In this document: piece after piece, positions 1 through 9,717 of the stretch
Numbering within the stretch: position 1 is the stretch's first letter
Layout of the letters: every line of letters starts with the position of its first letter
DNA from: Neoalteromonas arenosi
GTDB lineage: Bacteria > Pseudomonadota > Gammaproteobacteria > Enterobacterales > Alteromonadaceae
Reading direction: 5' to 3'
Length of the DNA stretch: 64,000 nt
Assembly: GCF_030362855.1 (NCBI RefSeq)
Contig: NZ_JAUCBP010000013.1
Span: 276,810 to 340,809 of the forward strand
The notes under the pieces: model-generated
Database searches by the model: none
Seen by the model: only the letters and a program-made list of their open reading frames with translations
What the model was told of the DNA's origin: nothing
Made by a program: the position numbers and the translations under genes

Positions 1-662
1 GGGTGTGGTTTTTTGCTCGTCAGCCAGAAACTCTACCGCGCGAAAAGCGTGTGCCCTTCACCTGGAGCGCGCTTGGGCATTCTTTGCGTTACATCTTTAC
101 TCACCGCGAGGTCATGGGGTACAGCTTGGCAATGGGTTTTATCTTTGGTGCATTTTTAGCGTATTTAAGTGCTTCCCAGACGATTTTTCAGACAATCTAT
201 ATGACCGGTGAAAATTTCCCACTCATATTTGCTACGTTAGCGGCTTCCATAGGGTTAGCGTCATTCTTAAATGGCACATTAGTGATGCGTTTTGGTATGC
301 GATTTTTATGCAGAGTTGCATTAGTCGGAAGCGTTGCGTTTAGTATTGGACTGCTCGCCTTGGTGTATTTCAATGCAGGTGTACCACCACTTTGGCAATT
401 TGTTACAACACTATTTATAGGCTTTTTCTTTATCGGAGTATTATTCGGTAACCTCAACTCCATGGCGATGTTACCGCTGGGTAATATGGCAGGTCTAGGT
501 GCCGCGATTATAGGTGCTATTTCTAGCTTAATCTCAGTACCGGTGGCGGTATTGGTCGATGCATTTTTAACAACTAACGTCATGCCTATTGCTATCGGAT
601 TTGTTGTATTTTGTACGTTGGCTATGCTCAGTGTATTGTGGGCTGATGGTGCAGCCGAATAG
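1..662 (+). CDS. Bcr/CflA-type MFS multidrug efflux transporter, 3' part
   Basis: The reading frame is open from the left edge, so the N-terminal half of the protein lies outside the window. The visible 219 residues hold about six hydrophobic segments, which is the C-terminal half of a 12-helix major facilitator. The spacing and sequence of the helices resemble the Bcr/CflA drug-resistance subfamily, including the Gly-rich helix with GNLNSMAMLPLGNMAGLGAA. Such inner-membrane proton antiporters export drugs such as bicyclomycin or chloramphenicol; the substrate here cannot be told. The GTG at position 3 is only the first start-like codon, not a true start. The gene converges on the small minus-strand gene at 686-1018. 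Confidence 0.8.
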   Translation, partial: VWFFARQPETLPREKRVPFTWSALGHSLRYIFTHREVMGYSLAMGFIFGAFLAYLSASQTIFQTIYMTGENFPLIFATLAASIGLASFLNGTLVMRFGMRFLCRVALVGSVAFSIGLLALVYFNAGVPPLWQFVTTLFIGFFFIGVLFGNLNSMAMLPLGNMAGLGAAIIGAISSLISVPVAVLVDAFLTTNVMPIAIGFVVFCTLAMLSVLWADGAAE

Positions 663-685
663 CAGACCATCCTTGGTGACGAACA

Positions 686-1018
686 TCATCTTACCAAGCG
701 TACAATGGGCTTAGGCTGCTGATTTTCTGCAATTTCAACCGTTCTTGAATAACGTTGTCCTTGCTTGATTTTGTCATAGCTAACGGACTTCATATTAAGC
801 ATCTGACAAAATTTATAAAATGCCATGAAGTCTTTGCGAGTAAAATCTTGACCCTCACGAGTCATCTGGGTATCGATATAGATCTGGTCACCATTTGCTG
901 TGAGGTTGGCGGTTGCTGTGTAGGGTTCACCATAGCGAGACACTTTTAGTGCACGGACCATTTTAACTTCAAATATCCAGTCGCCAACTTGCGTAAATCG
1001 GCTCGCAGTTCGGTTCAT
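686..1018 (-). CDS. conserved-looking hypothetical protein, 110 aa
   Basis: The family is not recognised. The protein is soluble, with no signal peptide or membrane segment. Its alternating polar/hydrophobic pattern suggests a small beta-rich fold (for example TATANLTANGDQIYIDTQMT) followed by a helix (FMAFYKFCQMLNM). The ATG at 1018 is preceded by AAAGGA at good spacing, which supports both the start and the reality of the gene. It stands alone, with about 390 bp of non-coding DNA upstream, and converges on the efflux gene. No function is proposed. Confidence 0.65.
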   Translation of the reverse strand: MNRTASRFTQVGDWIFEVKMVRALKVSRYGEPYTATANLTANGDQIYIDTQMTREGQDFTRKDFMAFYKFCQMLNMKSVSYDKIKQGQRYSRTVEIAENQQPKPIVRLVR

Positions 1019-1147
1019 TTTTATTTCCTTTCAAGTAATAACGTTTCAAACATGGTGAAAGCGGTAGTTTGCTCGCTTTGATAGTTTGGTAGCAATCTGC
1101 TTGCCAATAATAAAACCCATAAAAAACAGTGGGTTAATATTTTATCT

Positions 1148-1162
1148 GTGACGATGTGTCAC
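1148..1162. promoter_or_regulatory. inverted repeat in the 1019-1405 intergenic region
   Basis: GTGAC-N5-GTCAC is a perfect 5-bp inverted repeat that could be an operator for the small gene starting at 1018. It is one base longer in spacing than a CRP site (TGTGA-N6-TCACA), so CRP is not claimed. Apart from this and the ilvC terminator, the 387-bp stretch between 1018 and 1406 shows no open frame of note. Confidence 0.25.
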
Positions 1163-1340
1163 CTTTGTCATACGCGAGAAACAGCTGCACGACTGAAACA
1201 CATCTAGAATTGCAGGAAATCAATAAATATGTATATGAAACAACTGGATATAATTAATTGACTGAGCGTCGGTAAATAGTGACACAAGTCTACAAAGAAG
1301 TACTTTTGTTGCTTTTTAAGAATATTGGTCTTGAAGCACA

Positions 1341-1366
1341 AAAAAGCCCGGCCAAAATGACCGGGC
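1341..1366 (-). terminator. rho-independent terminator of ilvC
   Basis: Read on the minus strand, about 40 bp after the ilvC stop, there is a GC-rich hairpin (GCCCGG at the left arm and CCGGGC at the right arm, with one G-T wobble and a further C-G pair). It is followed directly by a run of six T. This is a textbook intrinsic terminator. Confidence 0.85.
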
Positions 1367-1405
1367 AAAGAGGGCTTATATTAAGCACCTAACGACAGAA
1401 CTGTC

Positions 1406-2881
1406 CTACACGATAGCTTTCATATCGTGCATGTACTCGCGAAGTTGTGAACCAATGGTTTCAACACCGTGGGTACGAATAGCTTGATTAACTTCAACCA
1501 ACCGCATGTTATCGACCGCATTGCTCGAGTGACTGGCACCTTGACCCAAGTCAGCAGGAGTGATTGAAGGCATTAATTGTTCTCTTAGCAATGGCACAGC
1601 AGCGTTAGCAAACAAGTAGTTCCCGTATTCTGCTGTGTCTGAGATAACCACATTCATCTCATATAGACGCTTGCGCGCAATCGTATTTGAGATTAGCGGT
1701 GTTTCGTGCAATGACTCGTAGTAGGCCGATTCAGGTAAAATCCCTGCTTCAACCATTACGTCGAATGCCAGTTCTACACCCGCTTTGATCATGGCAACAA
1801 TCAGCACGCCTTTGTCAAAGAACGTTTGGTCATCAATCTTACCTGAGTAAGAAGGAGCGTTCTCAAATGCTGTCTGGCCAGTTTCCTCACGCCAGCGCAG
1901 CAGGTTAGCATCACCATTGGCCCAGTCTTCCATCATGGTTTTGGAAAACTCACCGGAAATAATATCGTCCTGATGCTTTTCAAATAGTGGCGTCAGGATT
2001 TGTTTTAATTGCTCTGACAGCTCGAATGCACGCACTTTATCTGGGTTCGATAATCGATCCATCATGTGAGTAACGCCACCGATCTTCAGCGCTTCAGTAA
2101 TCGCTTCTAAACCGTGCTGAATTAAAGCACCTGCATAAGCAGGATCAACACCGTCAGCGACCATCTTCTCGTAACCAAGTACCGCAGCGGTTTGCTGCAT
2201 TCCACACAATATAGTTTGTTCACCCATTAAGTCAGACTTAACTTCAGCAACAAACGATGATGCCAATACACCAGCTCTGTCGCCACCGGTGGCACTTGCC
2301 AGCGCCTTCGCGATGTTCCAACCTTTTTGCTCGGGATCATTTTCTGGGTGGACGGCAATCAATGTGGGAACACCAAATCCGCGCTTGTACTCTTCGCGCA
2401 CCTCTGTACCGGGGCACTTAGGTGCACACATTACGACAGTCAGATCGCTGCGAATTTGTTGGCCTTCTTCAACAATGTTGAAACCATGCGAATACCCCAA
2501 CGCCGCACCTTTTTGCATAAGCGGCATTACCGCTTCTACCACCGCGGCATGCTGCTTGTCAGGCGTTAAGTTATAAACTAAATCAGCAGTGGGAATGAGT
2601 TCCTGATAGGTGCCCACTGTAAAGCCATTACTCGTGGCCCGTTGATAAGAGTCGCGCTTCTCATCAATAGCTGCCTGGCGCAATGCATAACTTACATCAA
2701 GACCGGAGTCGCGCATGTTGAGTCCTTGGTTTAGACCCTGTGCACCGCAGCCAACGATGACGATTTTCTTACCTTTTAAAAAGTCACATCCTTGCGCAAA
2801 TTCTGCTCGCTGCATAAAACGGCACTGACCTAATTGTTTCAGTTGTGCCCGCAATGAAAGAGAATTGAAGTAATTTGCCAT
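1406..2881 (-). CDS. ilvC: ketol-acid reductoisomerase (NADP+), class II long form
   Basis: Second enzyme of valine and isoleucine synthesis: it isomerises and reduces acetolactate or acetohydroxybutyrate with NADPH and Mg2+. About 491 residues, the length of the enterobacterial long form, with the duplicated C-terminal domain. The NADPH-binding [17 protein letters not shown] is near residue 45, and [18 protein letters not shown] and [12 protein letters not shown] are family signatures. The ATG at 2881 is chosen over the upstream codon at 2896: the protein then begins MANYFN as in E. coli, and AAGGT lies at proper spacing before it. The divergent ilvY and the palindrome between them suggest IlvY-dependent induction by the acetohydroxy-acid substrates, as known in E. 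coli. Confidence 0.97.
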   Translation of the reverse strand: MANYFNSLSLRAQLKQLGQCRFMQRAEFAQGCDFLKGKKIVIVGCGAQGLNQGLNMRDSGLDVSYALRQAAIDEKRDSYQRATSNGFTVGTYQELIPTADLVYNLTPDKQHAAVVEAVMPLMQKGAALGYSHGFNIVEEGQQIRSDLTVVMCAPKCPGTEVREEYKRGFGVPTLIAVHPENDPEQKGWNIAKALASATGGDRAGVLASSFVAEVKSDLMGEQTILCGMQQTAAVLGYEKMVADGVDPAYAGALIQHGLEAITEALKIGGVTHMMDRLSNPDKVRAFELSEQLKQILTPLFEKHQDDIISGEFSKTMMEDWANGDANLLRWREETGQTAFENAPSYSGKIDDQTFFDKGVLIVAMIKAGVELAFDVMVEAGILPESAYYESLHETPLISNTIARKRLYEMNVVISDTAEYGNYLFANAAVPLLREQLMPSITPADLGQGASHSSNAVDNMRLVEVNQAIRTHGVETIGSQLREYMHDMKAIV

Positions 2882-2942
2882 GTTTACCTTGTCCAAAAAT
2901 GTTTAGGCTTTTTGCCTGCCAAGAACAATACGTAATTACTAT

Positions 2943-2970
2943 TGTTGTTTAAAGTGATATATTCACAACA
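2943..2970. promoter_or_regulatory. candidate IlvY operator between ilvC and ilvY
   Basis: TGTTGT and ACAACA form an inverted repeat separated by 16 bp, and a partial GTGA/TCAC pair lies inside it. It sits in the 114-bp divergent promoter region. LysR-type regulators bind such interrupted dyads between their own gene and the target. The assignment to IlvY is an inference from position. Confidence 0.5.
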
Positions 2971-2995
2971 CTATGTTGCATAAAGTGAAACGAGA

Positions 2996-3859
2996 GTGGA
3001 TTTTAGAGACCTGCAGCTATTCTGTCATTTGGCGACCAGCTTACACTTCGGTAAAACATCAGCTGCGCAATTTGTATCTCCTTCGACCTTGAGCCGTGTT
3101 ATTCAGAGGGTTGAGAATGAATGTGGGGCTGCTTTATTTGTGCGCAATAACCGCAGTGTAAGGCTTACCCATGCGGGTCAAGAATTACTGGAGTTCGCTG
3201 AGCCGATGTTGACCGAGTGGCGAGATCTAGTGTCATCATTGAATCAAACGTCACAACAATTGACCGGTGAGTTGCGCTTTTTCTGTTCGGTAACCGCAAG
3301 TCAAAGCCATCTTCCTCAGTTACTGGCAAAGTTCCGACAGCAATACAGTGGCGTAGACTTTAAGCTAGAAACCGGTGATCCCGGTTTAGCCGTGCAGAAA
3401 GTGTTAGATGGCAAAACTGATGTTGCAATAGCGATAAATGCACCAGACTTGCCTGTTGAGCTACACTTTCAACCGTTGGCAAAAGTGCCTCTCGTTCTCG
3501 CCATGCCCAAGCGGCTTACTGCAACTCATATTGATAACATCGACTGGCGTAATACACCCGTCATTATGCCTGAGTCAGGACCGACTCGAAGAACCGTACA
3601 TCACTGGTTTGCAGAAGCCGGCGTGCGTCCGCATGTGTACGCGTCAGTCGCGGGTAACGAAGCCATTGTGAGCATGGTAGCACTCGACTGCGGGGTTGGA
3701 TTTGTACCCCGGGTAGTACTCGAACACTCGGCGCTTCAATCACAAGTCAATTATATTGACGTGGTGAATATTGAACCTTACGAATTGGGGTTGTGCTGTC
3801 TCAACACGCGTCGCCAAGAACCGCTCGTGCAAGCTATGCTTCAACAAGGCGTAAACTGA
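2996..3859 (+). CDS. ilvY: LysR-family transcriptional activator IlvY
   Basis: Positive regulator of ilvC. The N-terminal winged helix-turn-helix (about residues 1-60) begins MDFRDLQLFCHLA and contains VSPSTLSRVIQRVE, close to E. coli IlvY (DLRDLKTFLHLA; VSPSTLSRQIQRLE). The effector domain keeps GELRFFCSVTASQSHLP and GNEAIVSMVALDCGVG. The start is GTG at 2996. The gene is divergent from ilvC, the canonical arrangement. Its last 19 bp overlap the 3' end of the convergent comM gene. Confidence 0.93.
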   Translation: MDFRDLQLFCHLATSLHFGKTSAAQFVSPSTLSRVIQRVENECGAALFVRNNRSVRLTHAGQELLEFAEPMLTEWRDLVSSLNQTSQQLTGELRFFCSVTASQSHLPQLLAKFRQQYSGVDFKLETGDPGLAVQKVLDGKTDVAIAINAPDLPVELHFQPLAKVPLVLAMPKRLTATHIDNIDWRNTPVIMPESGPTRRTVHHWFAEAGVRPHVYASVAGNEAIVSMVALDCGVGFVPRVVLEHSALQSQVNYIDVVNIEPYELGLCCLNTRRQEPLVQAMLQQGVN

Positions 3860-5355
3860 CGTATCAAGGTATCTAATGCTCGATAACTGATCGCTTCAGC
3901 TAGGTGGTGTCGCTGGATATCGCGGCTGTTCTCCCAATCGGCGATGGTTCGCGCAACCCTCAAGAAGCGGTGCATCGCACGATGAGACGCATTGAACTTT
4001 TCGAGGCACTCGACAAAAAATTGTTGGTCTGCTGCATTGAGGCTGCAGTACTGTGCTAATTGTGTGCTTGTGAGCTGTGCATTTAAGCACGCTTGTCGCT
4101 TCCGTTGTAGTTCGTGTAACTGACTAATACGGTCACGTACTTTACTACTCGAGCTAAATTCGTCGCTTGCTAGGGAGATTAGTTGTAGCGGCTGCCGCTG
4201 AACTTCAACCTGCAAATCAATCCTATCGAGTAGCGGACCTGATAGACGACTGAGATAGCGCATGATTTGCTCAACGCTGACGCGTTGGTCCTCTAGATCG
4301 CCGGTTGGGCTAGGGTTCATGGCTGCTATGAGTTGAAAATTCGCTGGAAATTCGACTTTCGCCTTAGCTCGCGATATTTGTACATCACCCGTTTCCAATG
4401 GTTCTCGCAACGTATCAAGTGCGGCTCGGCCAAACTCAGGTAGTTCATCAAGAAAAAGAACGCCATTATGTGCCATGGAAATTTCTCCGGGTTGAGGATT
4501 ACTTCCGCCGCCAACTAAGGCAGAAATTGAGGCACTATGATGCGGACTTCGAAATGGACGCTGGCACCAATGTTTGCTCGCTTCGAATTGCCCCAAGACT
4601 GAATAAACACTTGCCGTTTCAATTGCTTCCTGGTCTGTCATTGGCGGTAGTAAAGCACTTATCCGTCGCGCCAACATACTCTTTCCTGTGCCGGGCGGGC
4701 CGACCATGAGCAGGTTGTGAAAGCCGCTGGCGGCAATGATTAACGCGCGCTTCGCCTGTTGCTGACCAATCACGTCACTCAAGGCTAGTTGCTGTGTTAG
4801 TGACGATTGGTCCATTGTTGGAGGTTCGCTTTCAAGCGTTCCTTGCTGATTTAAGTATTGAGTCACTTGCAGCAGATTATCTGCACCTTTGCTTTCTTGA
4901 ACTTTATAGAGCAGCGCTTCGGTGAGATTTGCATTGGCGACAATCAACTGTCGGGATGATGGTGCAATTGCAAGCGTCGCTGGCAGAATTGCCGCCACAG
5001 GACGCAAATCACCAGATAGAGATAGCTCGCCAAGAAACTCAAATTGGTCAAGCAAATTTGCACTCACTTGTTCACTCGCAACCAAGATGCCAATAGCAAT
5101 GGCTAAGTCAAATCTGCCCCCTTGCTTGGGCAAGTCAGCCGGGGCCAGGTTAATCACAATTCGCTTCGCAGGAAATTCAAATCCAGAATGGATAATTGCG
5201 CTTCTCACTCGTTCTTTAGACTCGCGGACACTGGCTTCAACCAATCCAATGAGCGAAAAACTGGGGATACCGTTGGCGAGGTGGATTTCTACGGTCACCT
5301 GTGGGGCTTTGACTCCCATGCTCGAGCGCGTATAAACAGTGGCATATCCCATCAC
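3841..5355 (-). CDS. comM: ComM/YifB-type AAA+ ATPase (Mg-chelatase-like)
   Basis: About 504 residues, full length for the family. An N-terminal ChlI-like domain (residues 1-130, with INLAPADLPKQGGRFDLAIA) is followed by the AAA+ module. That module has Walker A GPPGTGKS at 219-226, LFLDELPEF as Walker B, and AAMNPSPTGDL as the sensor region; a C-terminal Mg-chelatase domain follows. ComM proteins are hexameric helicases that promote branch migration of incoming DNA during natural transformation. The usual CNCP-type segment is reduced to AAMNPSPTGD here. The gene lies 39 bp downstream of the large sensor gene on the same strand and converges on ilvY. Confidence 0.9.
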   Translation of the reverse strand: MMGYATVYTRSSMGVKAPQVTVEIHLANGIPSFSLIGLVEASVRESKERVRSAIIHSGFEFPAKRIVINLAPADLPKQGGRFDLAIAIGILVASEQVSANLLDQFEFLGELSLSGDLRPVAAILPATLAIAPSSRQLIVANANLTEALLYKVQESKGADNLLQVTQYLNQQGTLESEPPTMDQSSLTQQLALSDVIGQQQAKRALIIAASGFHNLLMVGPPGTGKSMLARRISALLPPMTDQEAIETASVYSVLGQFEASKHWCQRPFRSPHHSASISALVGGGSNPQPGEISMAHNGVLFLDELPEFGRAALDTLREPLETGDVQISRAKAKVEFPANFQLIAAMNPSPTGDLEDQRVSVEQIMRYLSRLSGPLLDRIDLQVEVQRQPLQLISLASDEFSSSSKVRDRISQLHELQRKRQACLNAQLTSTQLAQYCSLNAADQQFFVECLEKFNASHRAMHRFLRVARTIADWENSRDIQRHHLAEAISYRALDTLIRQFTPC

Positions 5356-5394
5356 ATATCCTTGTGACTAATAGGCTTGCAAGATTACGCTGGG

Positions 5395-8300
5395 TTAGCT
5401 GCCCTCACAACTGTCTTGGTGACCGGGATCCAACGCTAACATTGGCGCCCAGTCGCGCGTCACTATGGCACTAGACATATCGGCTGTGACAGGCTTTGAA
5501 AAATAATACCCTTGCAGGCTGACACAGCTTTGCTGGCGTAAAAATTTCACCTGCTCTTCAGTCTCTATCCCTTCGGCAATACAGTCCATGTGCAGGTTGT
5601 TAGCCATACCAATGGTGGTAATAATTAAACTATCTCCACTAGATCCTTTTCCGATATCATCAGTAAAGCTCTTATCAATTTTAATCACGTCAAGCGGGAA
5701 CATCTTGAGATAACTGAGCGAAGAATACCCGGTTCCGAAGTCATCGAGTGCGAGCTTATACCCTGCTGCTTTAAGTGCATCAAACTGCTCTAAAGCCATT
5801 TCGCGATCACCCATTAGTACGCCCTCGGTTACTTCGAATCGCAATGCTGATTTGGGTAAATTATAGCTCGCTAGGAGTTTATCCAGCCCTTGGATATCAA
5901 AAGCGGCGGTAAAATGTAAAGCTGACAAATTAACGGAAAGATATCCATTAAAACCCTGTTTATACCAGTTTGAGACTTCCTTCATCGCTGCACCTAACGA
6001 GGACCGAGTGACCTCTACGATAAGCCTCATTTCCTCAAGTATTGGCACGAATTCCGCAGGCGAAATGGGTTGTTCACTGATCGCGCAACGCAGCAATAAT
6101 TCCATGCCCTCAGTTTTTGCTGTTTTAACATTAACTATGGGTTGGTAGACATTATAAAAAAGTTCTTGCTGATAGGCGCGTTTGACTAAATTTTCCAACG
6201 ACAAGCGATACTTTGCGCGCACATTCATGGACTCGGTGAAGAATCTAAAGCTATTCACAGGATCATTTTTGGCGCTGTACATTGCGACATCGGCAAAGCG
6301 CAATAGATCTGCAGGTTCGATACCATCATTGGGATACATTGAAACCCCAATACTACAGGAAACGCGTAAAATTTCGCTGCGCACTGTAATTGGTTCTTCA
6401 ATTAACGCGACTAACTGAGAAATAAATGAACTGACGTCTTCAAAATCGACCACGTCTTCCATCACAATTACAAATTCATCGCCACCAATTCTGCCTACAG
6501 TGTCATTTTGTGCTGCGATGTTGAGCATTCGCTTTGCGACAACTTTCAAAATGTTGTCGCCGTATTCATGGCCTAAGCTGTCATTGATCCCTTTAAATCG
6601 GTCTAAATCGACAAATAAAACCGCCACCAAGGTATTGTGACTTTTTGCATTTTCAATTGCGTGCTCGAGGCGGTCGAGGGCTAAGTTGCGATTAACCAAT
6701 CCTGTTAAACCATCAAACGTTGCCATTTTACGCAGCTTTCGTTCGGCTCGCTTTTGATCGGAAATGTCAGAAAAGACCATTAGATAATGGTCGGCTTCAT
6801 TGCTATTGTCGTCGTTACTGACAGTTGTTAGATTAATCAACACATCGTGTTCTTTGCCATCGGCCAAGGTCAGTTTCTGTTCACTGCGCCAGAAGCCTTC
6901 GCGTAAAAAGTGACGTAAACCACTCATCGCGTTGCGCTCAAATTCAGGGTAAGTATTTTTAAGCCGCTCAAATTTCACCAGAGTGTCTTCCTCCGAGTTT
7001 AGCCCAAAGGCTTTCTCCAAGGACGGGTTGAGAGCTATAGGATTGAATTCACGATCAAAAATTATGACCCAGTCGCTCGTTTGTTTGAAGGCATCACCAA
7101 ACAGTTTCACTTGGCTTCGCGCTTGTTCGAGGTGATATATTTGTCTGCGCCTAACACTCCAGATTACGAAAAGTACAGCAACGATCATAAATACATACAT
7201 GGCACGCGCTTGTGGAGTGTTCCAAGGTGCATGCGCAACGTGTATGGGTAACCGAGCGGGTTGAATCTCGGCACCGCCTGAATTGAGCGAAGGGGCAACT
7301 ACAAACTCATATTTGCCGGGTTCAAGTAAGGCAAAATTAACGAACGGCTCTGATGTTTCGGCTTCAGTCAGTACGCGGCCGTTTTGAAGGAGTTTATAGA
7401 CGTACGACGTATTATTTGTATGGCTGTATTGTAAGCTAGAGAACCTAATGCTCAGGCCGTTATCGTCATGGCTTAGGTTTATTGGATTGTTGTCAATATT
7501 AGAAAAAGGTAGTTCCAACTGACGGGTTGCCAAGGATACTTCTGTGATAGCCATTCGATCTTGCTGAAAAGTGTATTGACTGTAATTGCGCTCTTCAGTG
7601 GCTCGGTTATTGACTGAATCGGGCGAAAAACTCACTACACCGCTAGGTGACCCAAAAACGAAGTGACCATTGGCCATCCTAGTTACTGCGCCATCGTTAA
7701 ATTCAGCCACGTTTAATTCCTGGCCATAGCGAAAGTTGTCGAGCCTATCGCGGGCCGAATTAATCCGATGCAGGCCTGAATGGCTGCTGAACCACAAGTT
7801 GTCATCATCATCGGCAATGAGTGAATATACCAAGGTGGTCGGCAGCATATTATTTTGGTTGAAAAAGTATTTCTGTTCAAATGATTGACCATCTAAACCG
7901 AACAGCCCTAGGCCCGGGTATGCAACCCATAAAATATTTTGTTTATCGAGTAACAGGCTACTGGGATAGAGTTCGCGCGTTTTTTCAGCAGCATCAAGTT
8001 CATGCACAACTTCGACCGACTTATCGACTGGGTTGACGAGCATCAAGGCCCCAACCATTGACGCCCACAGACGATTTTGGTACTCCGGAGCATAACCTAA
8101 AAAGGCATAAAACTTCGCCGGATTGAGTGGTGCATCAATCTCTATCGGCTCAACAATTTGCTGCTGTATCGAATAGCGATGAAACGAATTATTAACCACA
8201 AACCAAATATTATTGTTTACATCAAGCCCGCTACCCCATACAAAATCGCTGAGAATCTCCGCCTGTTCTTGATTTTGGGTCGGTGGCCTGCTCCGTTTAC

Positions 8301-9717
8301 CCGTTTCCTTATCAAACCACCACAATCCTTCTCCGGACTGTAAAATGAGCGTTTGTTCATCAATGGTAAAAATGCGATCGATATAGCTATCGCTAAAGGG
8401 GATATATTCGTCTTTTTGCAAATACAGTTTGCTTTGCTGAGTGGTGGGGTCAAATTGCGTTAAACCATTGTCAGTGCCAATCCAAAGCTGGCCGTCAGTA
8501 TCGGTCGACAGTGCCCATACAGTATTGTCTGTTAACACTTGCGCTTCGGCCGTGTCGTTAGCAATTTGGATATTGTCAAACAATAAACTCGAGGGCGACC
8601 AATACATGGCCCCTCCGTAATTAGTGCCTAACCAAAGGTTACCATCGCGGTCCACTTCAATATCTAATATATCTTTCCGCGACAAGACTTCTATGCCTTT
8701 CATCGGCTGTAATATGTATTCTGCGTTAAATTGAGGTTGAGACGCTAATGAAAAAAGGCCGATATCAGTACCAATCCAAAACTTACCCGATTCGTATTCA
8801 ACAACGCGCCAAACATTGCGTGAAGCAATTGCTGTTTGTGTATTCCATTGAGGTTGGGACTGATCAAGTGCATCCAAAAAAGCCTCAATGGTACCCACAT
8901 ACAGGCCGCGAACAGTCGACACCCATAGATTGCCTAACGAATCCTTGTACAAGTGCTTAACGTTCCGCGAGTCGCGGTCGTCACGATAGTCCTCCGGCAG
9001 AAAATCTACCTGCTTGACCTCGCCAGTTGGACTGCGCACAAATAAACCGCTACTCATGGCGATAATGATCTGCTCATCGATGGTTTCTATCCATCGTATG
9101 CCATCTCCGTTTTTAACGTGCTCTGCAGGCACCTCATATATTTGTTCAATTGCGCCGCTGGTGTAGTCATAACGGACAATGTGAAAATCGAGACCGATAA
9201 ACACATGCGAGTCAGACACTTCAATAAAGCTATTGGCAGACTGGTTGAAGTTAGGATCATCAATTAGTGGTAGCGTAAATTCGTGTTGAACTGCTCCCGT
9301 TTGAGGGTTAAGCCGATACATACCCGCATACAGCGTTGAAATCCAAATACTCCCTTGGCTGTCTTGAAATAGTCGGCTTATCGACATATCCGTAAGCTGC
9401 TCATTCTCCCCGCGGATGCGCTTCAACTGATAACCATCCCAGCGGTCTAATCCGCCTTCGGTGGCGATATATAAAAAGCCGTCATTGTCTAGCAGCATAT
9501 CTGTGACAATATCTTGGGCGAGCCCAATTTTGGTTGAAACTGTCGAAAAGCGAGGGGATTTAATTCGAGGCTCAGGTGTTTGGGCCAAAACCCAAGAGGA
9601 AAAGAGCAAGCTAAATACAACACTATGCATCAGCACGTGCAGTGTATTAAAGTGTGTGACACGCGAAAAAAGGCGTCTAATTCTGTGTGTCATCAAAAAG
9701 CGGTACCTATAACCCAC
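5395..9717 (-). CDS. periplasmic propeller sensor - PAS - GGDEF - EAL cyclic-di-GMP protein, 1440 aa
   Basis: Domains in order: a cleavable signal-like segment ending near AQ (about residue 46); two large beta-propellers made of Reg_prop repeats (many copies of D-G-x-L-W-x-G-T, about 55-720); a Y_Y_Y domain (about 755-830); one membrane helix (about 837-857); a PAS domain; a GGDEF domain; an EAL domain. The cyclase motif GGDEF is intact. The usual RxxD inhibitory site five residues upstream reads AQND, so product inhibition is probably lost. The phosphodiesterase domain reads ELL in place of EAL but keeps DDFGTGYSSL, KIDKSF and the EGIET motif, so activity remains plausible. The protein likely senses an extracytoplasmic ligand, perhaps a polysaccharide product, and adjusts cyclic-di-GMP. 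The ligand is unknown. Confidence 0.88.
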   Translation of the reverse strand: MGYRYRFLMTHRIRRLFSRVTHFNTLHVLMHSVVFSLLFSSWVLAQTPEPRIKSPRFSTVSTKIGLAQDIVTDMLLDNDGFLYIATEGGLDRWDGYQLKRIRGENEQLTDMSISRLFQDSQGSIWISTLYAGMYRLNPQTGAVQHEFTLPLIDDPNFNQSANSFIEVSDSHVFIGLDFHIVRYDYTSGAIEQIYEVPAEHVKNGDGIRWIETIDEQIIIAMSSGLFVRSPTGEVKQVDFLPEDYRDDRDSRNVKHLYKDSLGNLWVSTVRGLYVGTIEAFLDALDQSQPQWNTQTAIASRNVWRVVEYESGKFWIGTDIGLFSLASQPQFNAEYILQPMKGIEVLSRKDILDIEVDRDGNLWLGTNYGGAMYWSPSSLLFDNIQIANDTAEAQVLTDNTVWALSTDTDGQLWIGTDNGLTQFDPTTQQSKLYLQKDEYIPFSDSYIDRIFTIDEQTLILQSGEGLWWFDKETGKRSRPPTQNQEQAEILSDFVWGSGLDVNNNIWFVVNNSFHRYSIQQQIVEPIEIDAPLNPAKFYAFLGYAPEYQNRLWASMVGALMLVNPVDKSVEVVHELDAAEKTRELYPSSLLLDKQNILWVAYPGLGLFGLDGQSFEQKYFFNQNNMLPTTLVYSLIADDDDNLWFSSHSGLHRINSARDRLDNFRYGQELNVAEFNDGAVTRMANGHFVFGSPSGVVSFSPDSVNNRATEERNYSQYTFQQDRMAITEVSLATRQLELPFSNIDNNPINLSHDDNGLSIRFSSLQYSHTNNTSYVYKLLQNGRVLTEAETSEPFVNFALLEPGKYEFVVAPSLNSGGAEIQPARLPIHVAHAPWNTPQARAMYVFMIVAVLFVIWSVRRRQIYHLEQARSQVKLFGDAFKQTSDWVIIFDREFNPIALNPSLEKAFGLNSEEDTLVKFERLKNTYPEFERNAMSGLRHFLREGFWRSEQKLTLADGKEHDVLINLTTVSNDDNSNEADHYLMVFSDISDQKRAERKLRKMATFDGLTGLVNRNLALDRLEHAIENAKSHNTLVAVLFVDLDRFKGINDSLGHEYGDNILKVVAKRMLNIAAQNDTVGRIGGDEFVIVMEDVVDFEDVSSFISQLVALIEEPITVRSEILRVSCSIGVSMYPNDGIEPADLLRFADVAMYSAKNDPVNSFRFFTESMNVRAKYRLSLENLVKRAYQQELFYNVYQPIVNVKTAKTEGMELLLRCAISEQPISPAEFVPILEEMRLIVEVTRSSLGAAMKEVSNWYKQGFNGYLSVNLSALHFTAAFDIQGLDKLLASYNLPKSALRFEVTEGVLMGDREMALEQFDALKAAGYKLALDDFGTGYSSLSYLKMFPLDVIKIDKSFTDDIGKGSSGDSLIITTIGMANNLHMDCIAEGIETEEQVKFLRQQSCVSLQGYYFSKPVTADMSSAIVTRDWAPMLALDPGHQDSCEGS

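Noticed and set aside
197..670. A 157-codon frame on the minus strand opposite the efflux gene.
   Set aside because: Antisense shadow of a clear membrane-transporter frame, without ribosome site or recognisable content.
1147..1163. A CRP site upstream of the 110-residue gene.
   Set aside because: TGTGA and TCAC are present, but the spacing is seven instead of six, so only a generic inverted repeat was recorded.
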